A DNA stretch of 6,590 bases from Aquirhabdus sp. GTDB lineage: Bacteria; Pseudomonadota; Gammaproteobacteria; Pseudomonadales; Moraxellaceae. The notes below the pieces were generated by a model. That model was not told the DNA's origin and did not search any database. It was given only the letters and a program-made list of their open reading frames with translations. The stretch's first letter is position 1. Each line of letters begins with the position of its first letter. This document shows, piece after piece, positions 1 to 6,025 of this stretch. The position numbers were made by a program, and so were the translations under genes. The DNA is taken from positions 1-6,590 of the forward strand of contig JASLEL010000012.1 of the NCBI GenBank assembly GCA_030151145.1. Direction: 5' to 3'.

Positions 1-85
1 CATCGACAGACTGCACAATTTCAGCATTAGCAACGCCTGAGATTAGTAACAGTGCAAAAAACAAAAATATTCTAGGCCGCATCAT
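1..85 (-). CDS. 5' end of an exported protein, possibly TrbL (VirB6-like), cut by the window edge
   Basis: Only the first 28 codons are present. The start is ATG-ATG (83-85, then 80-82), ten bases after the stop of the lipoprotein gene. The peptide has a clear Sec signal: MRPR, then a hydrophobic run (residues 6-17), then VANA before Glu22, so cleavage after Ala21 is likely. There is no strong Shine-Dalgarno; a GAG lies about ten bases upstream, so translation may be coupled to the preceding gene. In Ti-type trb operons the gene after trbJ and trbK is trbL, a polytopic inner-membrane channel component whose members often begin with a signal-like segment, so TrbL is the leading guess. That rests on position, not on recognisable TrbL sequence. 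Any other secreted Trb component or a lytic transglycosylase remains possible. Confidence 0.5.
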   Translation of the reverse strand, partial: MMRPRIFLFFALLLISGVANAEIVQSVD

Positions 86-95
86 GATTAAAATC

Positions 96-269
96 TCAAG
101 ATTTTGAAGTCACGGAATAAACATCGTCTTGATGCTTAGTGGTTGCTGCCGGTGGCGTTGATGGCACCGAATAAACAGCATCTTGTTTTGGCGTAGAACC
201 CGATCCTTCGTGGCGATTGGAGCAAGCGGCCACCGTGAGAATCAGACAAACCACAGTAATTGCTTTCAT
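96..269 (-). CDS. trbK: Small lipoprotein in the trbK position (candidate entry-exclusion protein)
   Basis: The frame encodes 57 residues from ATG 267-269 to TGA 96-98. A GGAG sits six bases before the ATG, which fixes the start. Residues 1-16 read MKAITVVCLILTVAAC: a short lysine-tipped n-region, a hydrophobic core and a lipobox VAAC, so Cys16 should be lipidated by Lgt and cleaved by LspA. Residue +2 is Ser, not Asp, which would favour outer-membrane sorting under the E. coli rule. The mature part is only 42 residues, polar and Ser/Thr/Pro/Asp-rich, with two near-copies of a QDxVYSV element (29-35 and 47-53). RP4 and Ti trbK encode small lipoproteins next to trbJ; RP4 TrbK causes entry exclusion. 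The name rests on size, lipobox and position, since these proteins diverge quickly. A different frame of the same DNA (136-327) is open but lacks signal features and overlaps trbJ; I reject it. Confidence 0.72.
   Translation of the reverse strand: MKAITVVCLILTVAACSNRHEGSGSTPKQDAVYSVPSTPPAATTKHQDDVYSVTSKS
115..177 (-). repeat. Two-copy repeat inside the lipoprotein gene, period 54 nt
   Basis: The plus strand carries GAATAAACA at 115-123 and again at 169-177, exactly 54 bases (18 codons) apart. The surrounding codons give QDAVYSVPS at residues 29-37 and QDDVYSVTS at residues 47-55. The in-frame spacing and matching protein segments suggest an internal duplication in the mature lipoprotein. The copies differ at several bases, so this is not a recent exact duplication. 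Confidence 0.6.
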
Positions 270-288
270 GCAAAACTCCTACTGAGAG

Positions 289-316
289 GTCGATGGTCGT
301 GTTGACGACCATCGAC
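289..316 (-). other. Perfect 12-bp hairpin between trbJ and the lipoprotein gene
   Basis: GTCGATGGTCGT (289-300) and ACGACCATCGAC (305-316) are exact reverse complements separated by a 4-base loop. In the minus-strand transcript the stem begins seven bases after the trbJ stop codon and ends about 13 bases before the GGAG of the lipoprotein gene. It is GC-containing and should be stable, but there is no U-run after it on either strand, so it does not look like a normal intrinsic terminator. An mRNA-stabilising or processing stem within the operon, or a partial attenuator, fits better. A protein-binding operator is a weaker alternative. Confidence 0.8.
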
Positions 317-326
317 TGATTAATCA
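317..326. repeat. 10-bp perfect palindrome TGATTAATCA over the trbJ stop
   Basis: TGATTAATCA is self-complementary, abuts the 12-bp hairpin directly, and includes the trbJ TGA stop (324-326). It is AT-rich and short, so it may be chance, but the direct abutment to the larger stem makes the trbJ 3' end an unusually structured junction. Confidence 0.5.
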
Positions 327-1103
327 TTGAACCGCGTATGTAGAATCCTGGCGAGCTGAAGTCGGGGATTGATGCGACTGTTGCCCAGCCATCACCATGT
401 CGTTGTACGACTGCTGCTGCTGGTTGTAGGCGACAATGGCGCGATTAGCGTCCGCGATCTGCTGATTCATGTCGTTCAACTGTTGACCCATAATGCCCAA
501 CATCTGGTTAGTGGACTGAATCTGCGCGACCTGTGAGTCAGCGTCAGAACCACCAGCCGTACTGAGGATATTACTCATCTGGTTGTTGTAGTTCTGAATG
601 TTGTTGACCACGGACTGCGACTGCAAAGCAGCCTTATTAGCCTGCTGCAAGGCCGTAGACCAATTTTGAGCCATGCCCAGCAACTGCGCTGGAGACATGT
701 TGCTAAAGCCGTTTGGTGCGTTGTACAGGTTGTTAAACTGACTCTGTACATTGTTGACATCACGAGTGATCGTGCTGACTGCCGACTGAAGCTGCCCGAT
801 GGCCTGGACAGACTGGCTGATCGAACTATTGAGGTCATTAAAGCCACCCAAGCCCAACTGATTCAGCATTTGTGCTGACAGTGCATTGCCGTGGGCTACC
901 TGATCGATCTGAGTAGCAAACTGGCTAATCTGCTGCGCATACTGTGCAAGCTGCTGCGCCTGGTTGCCCGCAGAGATCAGCATATTGGCGAAGTTGGAGC
1001 CGTCAAACACTGGAATACCGGCATTCGCCTGCTGATTGATACCAAACACGGATGAGAGCATCAGCAGACAGCCCATCCAGAATTTCGTCAACGAAACTTT
1101 CAT
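324..1103 (-). CDS. trbJ: TrbJ, VirB5-like periplasmic/pilus-associated protein
   Basis: The protein has 259 residues, close to the usual TrbJ length. Residues 1-28 form a Sec signal peptide (Lys2 and Lys7, hydrophobic core, QQANA before Gly29). The mature start GIPVFDGSNFANMLISA matches the TrbJ pattern of IPV-D-x-N followed by long amphipathic Gln-rich helices, probably coiled coil (about 40-110 and 150-235). VirB5-family proteins are minor pilus components, located at the tip in Agrobacterium, that act in pilus assembly and recipient contact. The mature part is extreme in composition: about 40 Gln in 231 residues, no Glu, no Cys and one Lys. The tail ends QDSTYAVQ, similar to elements in the lipoprotein downstream. 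The start ATG (1101-1103) is preceded by AGAGG eight bases upstream. It lies 41 bases after the TrbM-like gene and should be cotranscribed. Confidence 0.92.
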   Translation of the reverse strand: MKVSLTKFWMGCLLMLSSVFGINQQANAGIPVFDGSNFANMLISAGNQAQQLAQYAQQISQFATQIDQVAHGNALSAQMLNQLGLGGFNDLNSSISQSVQAIGQLQSAVSTITRDVNNVQSQFNNLYNAPNGFSNMSPAQLLGMAQNWSTALQQANKAALQSQSVVNNIQNYNNQMSNILSTAGGSDADSQVAQIQSTNQMLGIMGQQLNDMNQQIADANRAIVAYNQQQQSYNDMVMAGQQSHQSPTSARQDSTYAVQ

Positions 1104-1144
1104 TTTTTTTGCCTCTTATGGAAATGAATGGTGCCAGCGCCAGT

Positions 1145-1723
1145 TTAGAACGGCACTCGCGTGAACAGGCCGTTATTAACGTACACATCAATTTCCTGAC
1201 CATACTGCTGGTCAAGGAGTGTGTAAGTTGATCCGGCATTTAACGAGTAGTAGCTGGGATTATCAGCCCCACCGTCAGTAAAGGTCAGGCCACCAGTTAC
1301 ACACATTCGCTGACCTGCATTCCCATTTTCAGCATCTGTGTATTCCGACCGAAAAAGGGAGTAATCTCCATCGTAATCATTTGTAGGGATACGAATTGGG
1401 TAGTCCGTCGGAGCTGGTGTAGACCCTTGCGGACAATCTGCATATGGTGGCCGCATAGTGACCTGCGCATAATTGCTCCCAGCAGCACTGTTCCCGTCAG
1501 CCATATCGCACGTTGGGAAAGGGATTGGTGGCATGTGACGCAATCCAGCCAATACCTGCGAGATCGTTGCTGCACACTCAGCTAAACCCTGGCCACCGGC
1601 AAAACAGAGCAAAGCCCGGCAACCATAATCACTGGCCTGAGCCTGGCCAGTGAAAGCAAGGCTTGCCAAAACAACGGCAAGCGCAAGTTGGAAACGCTTA
1701 AGCAGCGCGTTGATACTTTTCAT
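1145..1723 (-). CDS. trbM: TrbM-like cysteine-rich periplasmic protein
   Basis: From ATG 1721-1723 the protein has 192 residues. A GTG at 1733-1735 could add four residues, but the ATG has GGAG six bases upstream and directly starts a typical signal peptide (MKSINALLKR, hydrophobic core, GQAQA before Ser31). The segment after it, with Cys35, ALLC40, FAGG and AEC50, then a Pro-rich stretch and Cys72, resembles the TrbM/KikA family core (C-x-ALLC-x-GG, then EC, then a later Cys). The mature protein has six cysteines (35, 40, 50, 72, 97, 141), enough for three disulfides, so it is probably folded in the periplasm. The C-terminal half (about 95-192) is Tyr/Asp/Gly/Thr-rich and I do not recognise it. 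IncP TrbM is needed or helpful for conjugation but its mechanism is unclear. The first 26 bases overlap the end of trbE. The family call comes from motif memory, not a search. Confidence 0.62.
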   Translation of the reverse strand: MKSINALLKRFQLALAVVLASLAFTGQAQASDYGCRALLCFAGGQGLAECAATISQVLAGLRHMPPIPFPTCDMADGNSAAGSNYAQVTMRPPYADCPQGSTPAPTDYPIRIPTNDYDGDYSLFRSEYTDAENGNAGQRMCVTGGLTFTDGGADNPSYYSLNAGSTYTLLDQQYGQEIDVYVNNGLFTRVPF

Positions 1724-4256
1724 AATCCACTCCACGTTGTTTCAGCCACTCGAAAGGCCATTGCTGGCCATGAGCAGCCTCTAGTTGCCGAATGGCAACA
1801 TGATTATCCTTATAGCCACAGGCAACAAACGACAGGGCTACAGGGCCAAGTGCCAAGCTGAAGATGCGGCGACCTTCAGGTGACAGATAGTAATAATCCC
1901 GCTTACGCTGCATGTTTTTGATGATGCGAATTTGATTGTCATTCAGACCAATCGCCTTATACATGTCACGCGGGCCAGGTTGATCCGGCGTACCGGATTG
2001 TTCAGCTTCTGGGTTAGCCAGAAGAATCTTAGTCGGACAGTTTTCAATGAGAACATCGATAATCCCCGACTGCACAGCAGCAGAGATCGACTGTGTGGCC
2101 ATGACCACCTGACAGTTCTGCTTACGCATTTCAAGGAGCCACTTTTTCAGGCGCTCTTTGAATACAGGATTACCAAAGACCGTCCAGGCCTCATCGAGCG
2201 TCAGCATCACTGGCTGACCCTTCAAGGACTTCTCAATACGGCGGAAGAGGTACAACAGCACTGGCAGCATGTTCTTGTCGCCCATCTGCATCAGCTCTTC
2301 AATCTCAAACACCGTCCATTGCGATGGGTTGCCGTCTGCGCCCAGCGCCTCATCGATGTCCAACGAATCTTCTTGAGCATCAAGCAGGTTGCCCATCGCA
2401 CCATTGAGGGTGTAATGCGTCAGCGCATCGCGCAATTCCTGATCCTGCAACGTATTGATGTATTCAGTCAGCGAACGGTTGTTTTTGGCCTGGGTCTTCA
2501 GAATCTGCAAAGCAGCAAACATTTTGTTGCGCTGGTTTGGCGTTGGAAGTTTCTGGGTCGTCATGAAATAGCACGTCTCCAGCCACTCTGTCGCCCAAAG
2601 CAAATCGGCCTCGGTTTCCAGATCAGACAATGGCGCAAAATGCAGATCGCTCTTTTCTCCACCAATATCATAGAACTTGCCGCCGGTGGCCTTGCACGAG
2701 GCCCACATTGAGCGGCCTTTGTCGAAGGAGAAAATCTTAGCGTGGCCAAAACGGTTGTGATAACGCAAAAACTGGATGGCAAAGGTCGTGAGTGCGACCG
2801 ACTTGCCCGATCCGGTCGGGCCAAACATCAGCGTATGGCCAACATCATCCACATGCAGATTCAACCGGAACGGTGTCGAGCCGGTAGTCTGGCCATACAT
2901 TAGCGGTGGAGAATTTGGAGGCAAAAACGGGTTAGGAGAATGCTCGTGGCCCGCCCAGATCGCAGACAGAGGCAGCAGATCAGATAAATTCAGAGTATGA
3001 ATCAGCGGACGACGCACATTAGGCGTGGTATGGCCAGGAATAGACCCCAACCAGGCTTCAATTGCGTTGATGGTCTCCACACGACACTCAAAGCCCAGGC
3101 GTTGAATTTCCTTCAGGACAAACCGGGCGCTTTGCTGGAGCTGTTCAACGTCTTTAGACCAGATGAGAACAACCGGGGTGTAGTACCCGTAATTGACAAG
3201 GCCAGACTCCGCGTCCGTTTTGGCAGAGCCTGCGTCCTGAGCCATTTTAAGGGCGTCTTCGTTGATTTTAGGATTCGGCGTCTTGAACACCTGATCCATA
3301 AAACCACGCACCTTTTGCTCCCAGCCCTTCTGAAACTTCGTCAACTGTTGCAGCGCAACCTGCTGATCCAGATAGATCATCCGGGAACTCCAGCGATACG
3401 CCAGCGGTAACTGCTCCAGAATCTCAAGGATGTTGGGGAACGACTCTGCCGGGAAGCCTTCAATCGAGATCGGGCACAAATACTGATCACCAATTTTCGG
3501 CATGTCACCATTAACCAGCGTATGTGATCCGATCAACACATCCAGATACATAGGGATGGCAGGGATGTTAATGTGGGAAATCTTGCCAGTGATGCAGAAG
3601 TACAGATAATCCACCAGCTCATCGCGCATGACCGGCTCCAGCTCTTCACCATCCATCGAGCTGACCGGGACGTAATATGACTTCATGCGGCGGGTTTGGA
3701 TCGAGTCACCCAGCAGATTCTCGAACTGCTCGATGCCCTTCATGAAATTGTCGAAAGCCGTCTCAGCGTAAGACTTCTTTTTGACATGCTCAGACTCCGA
3801 CCATACCAGCTTACCCATTTTGGCGTCTTTTATCTTCGGTGGCAGGTAGCTCACGACAAAGGCGTATTCGCTCACAAAATGCGCGGATTCAGCTTGAAAG
3901 GCTTCTCGGCGCTCTTCTTCCACCAGCGCAGAAATTTCGTCAACGAAATTGGAGGCGTCTCGCGGCGGGTAATATTCCGCCTCGATGCGGGCGGAATCAT
4001 GCCAGCTCGCCCAACTTGAGCCGAACTTGGCCAAGGCCGCGTTGACCCGCTCGGTCACATAGTTGCGCTCTAAATCGGTAGAGGATGCAGTATCGTTCCC
4101 ACGGTAAAAAAAGCCCATCATCAGTGAGCCATCTTTACCCTGCACTACCCCATCAGCAACCAAAGCGGCAAAGTTCAACAGATCGGGTGTGGCCGTGGCT
4201 GTCGAACGAAACTCTTGCATATTCAGGCTTAATTTGCTTCCCATGTTCTTGCTCAC
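1698..4256 (-). CDS. trbE: TrbE, VirB4-family conjugation ATPase
   Basis: The protein is 852 residues, the normal size for TrbE. VirB4 ATPases sit at the cytoplasmic base of the secretion channel, power pilus assembly and extract pilin from the membrane. The N-terminal region (about 13-90) has the TrbE pattern PDLLNFAALVADGVV followed by KDGSLMMGF. The ATPase domain has Walker A GPTGSGKS at 479-486, Walker B VMLTLDEAW at 683-691, and a conserved VVMATQS segment at 717-723. The start is GTG 4254-4256, which overlaps the trbD TGA as GTGA, a usual coupling arrangement. ATG at 4242-4244 (residue 5) is an alternative. The C-terminus ends at TAA 1698-1700, inside the next gene. All catalytic motifs are intact, so the protein should be active. 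Confidence 0.97.
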   Translation of the reverse strand: MSKNMGSKLSLNMQEFRSTATATPDLLNFAALVADGVVQGKDGSLMMGFFYRGNDTASSTDLERNYVTERVNAALAKFGSSWASWHDSARIEAEYYPPRDASNFVDEISALVEEERREAFQAESAHFVSEYAFVVSYLPPKIKDAKMGKLVWSESEHVKKKSYAETAFDNFMKGIEQFENLLGDSIQTRRMKSYYVPVSSMDGEELEPVMRDELVDYLYFCITGKISHINIPAIPMYLDVLIGSHTLVNGDMPKIGDQYLCPISIEGFPAESFPNILEILEQLPLAYRWSSRMIYLDQQVALQQLTKFQKGWEQKVRGFMDQVFKTPNPKINEDALKMAQDAGSAKTDAESGLVNYGYYTPVVLIWSKDVEQLQQSARFVLKEIQRLGFECRVETINAIEAWLGSIPGHTTPNVRRPLIHTLNLSDLLPLSAIWAGHEHSPNPFLPPNSPPLMYGQTTGSTPFRLNLHVDDVGHTLMFGPTGSGKSVALTTFAIQFLRYHNRFGHAKIFSFDKGRSMWASCKATGGKFYDIGGEKSDLHFAPLSDLETEADLLWATEWLETCYFMTTQKLPTPNQRNKMFAALQILKTQAKNNRSLTEYINTLQDQELRDALTHYTLNGAMGNLLDAQEDSLDIDEALGADGNPSQWTVFEIEELMQMGDKNMLPVLLYLFRRIEKSLKGQPVMLTLDEAWTVFGNPVFKERLKKWLLEMRKQNCQVVMATQSISAAVQSGIIDVLIENCPTKILLANPEAEQSGTPDQPGPRDMYKAIGLNDNQIRIIKNMQRKRDYYYLSPEGRRIFSLALGPVALSFVACGYKDNHVAIRQLEAAHGQQWPFEWLKQRGVDYEKYQRAA

Positions 4257-4531
4257 TTCTTATATGGCGTTGATCGGGCGGGGTAAAATTCGTTGTATTT
4301 GATCCGACGCAAGTACACATGCCTTGCCATCGGATCGGCTTTGCCCATCATTCGCAGAAAGGCAAAGCAAATAGACCAAAAAAACCCTGCAAAGATGATC
4401 GATGCGAAGGTCTTGATAGAAAAGACCAAGGCGAAGGTGATCAGCCCCGTCAGCAAAATCAGCTCGCGGTCACAGCCAAGAATAAGAATCCTTCGCAGCA
4501 AGGAACGGTAAATCGTAACTCGACGGAGCAT
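4253..4531 (-). CDS. trbD: TrbD, VirB3-like inner-membrane protein
   Basis: The protein is 92 residues, the usual size. It begins with an IYRSLLRRILILGCDREL segment, followed by a hydrophobic hairpin of two membrane stretches (about 24-38 and 42-60). It then has the family C-terminal pattern DPMARHVYLRRIKYNEFYPA (66-85). VirB3-type proteins are inner-membrane partners of the VirB4 ATPase and some families fuse the two, which fits the 4-base overlap with trbE. ATG 4529-4531 is preceded by an AGAGGTGAT ribosome-binding stretch. The gap to trbC is 11 bases. Confidence 0.93.
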   Translation of the reverse strand: MLRRVTIYRSLLRRILILGCDRELILLTGLITFALVFSIKTFASIIFAGFFWSICFAFLRMMGKADPMARHVYLRRIKYNEFYPARSTPYKK

Positions 4532-4542
4532 GGCATCACCTC

Positions 4543-4980
4543 TTAACCGAACAGCACTGGTGCCGAACCAGTGGCCACTGCGCTGGCAATAACCACCGAG
4601 CCAGCACCAATCACACTGGTCAGAACCTGACCGGCAAACACGATCACCGCGATCACGAGTACGACCATGATCATGCGCCGACCAAATTCGTTCATTTCAC
4701 CGCCGAAAATCAGCGTGACGCCAGAAACAACAATGGCAATGAGCGAAATACCGATGGCCACAGGGCCAGTCAGCGATGTTTCCAGGTTTTGCAGAGGGGT
4801 TTCCCACGGCATACCACCGCCGCCCATATTGGACGCGAAGGCACTTTTAGACATCAGCATGGCAAACAGCGCCAGCAGGCCGGTACGGGCCAGCAGACGG
4901 AATACCACGGAGATCACCGCAGTACGCATGGCGGTTGCCATACGCAGGGTGGGTTTCAGAAAACGCTGAACCAGTTGCAT
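4543..4980 (-). CDS. trbC: TrbC, VirB2-like major conjugative pilin (predicted cyclic)
   Basis: I start at ATG 4978-4980, which has GAGGT five bases upstream, giving 145 residues. The frame stays open to a GTG at 5016, but that would add 12 residues with no ribosome-binding site. The long signal peptide ends SAFA, with cleavage expected between Ala49 and Ser50. The mature region starts SNMGGGGMPWETPLQNL, then has TGPVAIGISLIAIVVSG (membrane 1), LIFGGEMNEF (cytoplasmic loop) and a second membrane helix ending near Gly127. The pattern WETPLQNLxxSxTGPVA and LIFGGExNxF is typical of TrbC. In RP4 the pilin is a ring of 78 residues (Ser37 to Gly114, as I recall) after C-terminal trimming and cyclisation by TraF. 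Here Ser50 to Gly127 is also exactly 78 residues. An 18-residue tail would be removed. No traF-like gene is in the window. Confidence 0.94.
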   Translation of the reverse strand: MQLVQRFLKPTLRMATAMRTAVISVVFRLLARTGLLALFAMLMSKSAFASNMGGGGMPWETPLQNLETSLTGPVAIGISLIAIVVSGVTLIFGGEMNEFGRRMIMVVLVIAVIVFAGQVLTSVIGAGSVVIASAVATGSAPVLFG

Positions 4981-5059
4981 ATTTACCTCACGGTTAGTTA
5001 AACAAAAAAACAACACTTAAAAACACAGAACAACAACTAAAACACATTACCACACACAC
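4981..5059 (-). promoter_or_regulatory. GU-rich, C-poor leader before the pilin gene
   Basis: This 79-base gap between trbB and trbC is the largest intergenic space within the operon, apart from the window edges. On the minus strand it starts GTGTGTGTGG just after the trbB stop, runs through U- and G-rich sequence, and ends with the GAGGTAAAT ribosome site of trbC. The transcript contains only one C between 4998 and 5059. Such a leader should be weakly structured, which could raise translation of the pilin, a protein needed in excess. I see no terminator hairpin and no convincing promoter. Confidence 0.4.
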
Positions 5060-6025
5060 TCACAAGTTTTTCAAAACATATTTACCATCTACATAGTCCA
5101 TTACCTCTACCACTGCCGAAACTTTACGACCGTTTTGTGTCTTTTGGATAAAAACAACAATATTGACCGCTTCTGCAATCAGCCGATCCATCGGTGCCGG
5201 TGTTGCCTCTTGGATCAGACTGGCCATCCGGATCAAACCCGCTTCCGGGCCATTCGCATGAACGGTAGCGACACCGCCGGGGTGTCCAGTATTCCATGCT
5301 TTTAAAAGACTTAAGGCCTCCCCTCCCCGCACCTCGCCCACAAGGATACGGTCAGGGCGCAAGCGCATGGTGGCTTTGAGAAGCGTCAGCATGGAAACAT
5401 CGATGGTAGCTCGCAACGTAACGTAATTATCGGCACTGCATTGCAGCTCGCCGGTATCTTCAATAATTACCAAACGGTCGGTTGGATGTGTCTCAGAAAT
5501 TTGATGAATAACTGCATTGGTTAAAGTGGTTTTACCACTACCTGTACCGCCGCAAATCAAAATATTTTTATGGTCAAGAATCGCCTGTTTAATAACCGCT
5601 TCTTGTTCTGGCGTCATGATGCCTTTTTCAACGTACTCAGCCAGCGTAAAAATTTTGCTGGCCTTCAGCCGGAGTGCAAACGTGGGATTTTGTACAACTG
5701 GCGGTATCAGTCCTTCAAACCGCGAGTTATCTAACGGAAACTCGCACTCCAGAATCGGATTCTGGCGATCCACAATTTCATTGATCAGGCCCGCAATGGT
5801 GGTCATCAAGGCAATCGCCTGTACGGGTGTTACAAAGCCGACATGCTTAATCCCCTCACCCAACTTCTCGACAAACAACTTGCCATCAGGGTTTAGCATG
5901 ATTTCGACCACACCCTCTTCAGTCAAATACTGAATGAATGGCGTGCAGCTCCGGCGTAACTGCTCTAAACCGCGCTCACGCGATTCATCGGCTGGACGTT
6001 TAATGCTTGAGTTCATCATATTCAT
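5060..6025 (-). CDS. trbB: TrbB, VirB11-family hexameric secretion ATPase
   Basis: The protein is 321 residues, the normal TrbB length. VirB11 ATPases form soluble hexamers at the inner-membrane face and switch the channel between pilus assembly and substrate export. An N-terminal domain (1-145) includes FEGLIPPV (103-110). The core has Walker A GGTGSGKTT (159-167), the acidic box VIIEDTGEL (186-194), the RPDRILVGEVRGGEA segment with Walker B (223-237), and the His box GHPGGVATVHANG (247-259). All motifs are intact. ATG 6023-6025 overlaps the preceding stop as TAATG, and AGGTGG lies six bases upstream. ATGs at residues 3 and 4 are weaker alternatives. It is the first recognisable trb gene of the operon, as in RP4 and Ti. 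Confidence 0.97.
   Translation of the reverse strand: MNMMNSSIKRPADESRERGLEQLRRSCTPFIQYLTEEGVVEIMLNPDGKLFVEKLGEGIKHVGFVTPVQAIALMTTIAGLINEIVDRQNPILECEFPLDNSRFEGLIPPVVQNPTFALRLKASKIFTLAEYVEKGIMTPEQEAVIKQAILDHKNILICGGTGSGKTTLTNAVIHQISETHPTDRLVIIEDTGELQCSADNYVTLRATIDVSMLTLLKATMRLRPDRILVGEVRGGEALSLLKAWNTGHPGGVATVHANGPEAGLIRMASLIQEATPAPMDRLIAEAVNIVVFIQKTQNGRKVSAVVEVMDYVDGKYVLKNL

Noticed and set aside
289..316. The hairpin as a Rho-independent terminator
   Set aside because: No U-run follows on either strand, and the genes on both sides are close and codirectional.
136..327. A 63-codon minus-strand frame overlapping the end of trbJ
   Set aside because: It has no signal or family features and overlaps the trbJ stop and the hairpin; the lipoprotein frame 96-269 has a ribosome site and lipobox.
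1932..2711. A 259-codon plus-strand open frame antisense to trbE
   Set aside because: It lies wholly inside the conserved trbE coding region, has no domain I recognise and is rich in His/Arg/Leu/Gln as expected for the reverse complement of a coding frame. It is a shadow.
2776..3410. Two consecutive plus-strand frames (2776-3000 and 2997-3410) antisense to trbE
   Set aside because: Their touching ends look operon-like, but both mirror conserved trbE sequence, including the Walker A region, and neither product looks like a real protein.
4981..5016. Extended pilin start at GTG 5014-5016
   Set aside because: It has no ribosome site and would add a non-signal-like 12-residue segment; ATG 4980 has a strong GAGGT.
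5517..5933. A 138-codon plus-strand frame antisense to trbB
   Set aside because: It mirrors the conserved TrbB N-terminal domain and Walker A region and lacks a convincing start or product.
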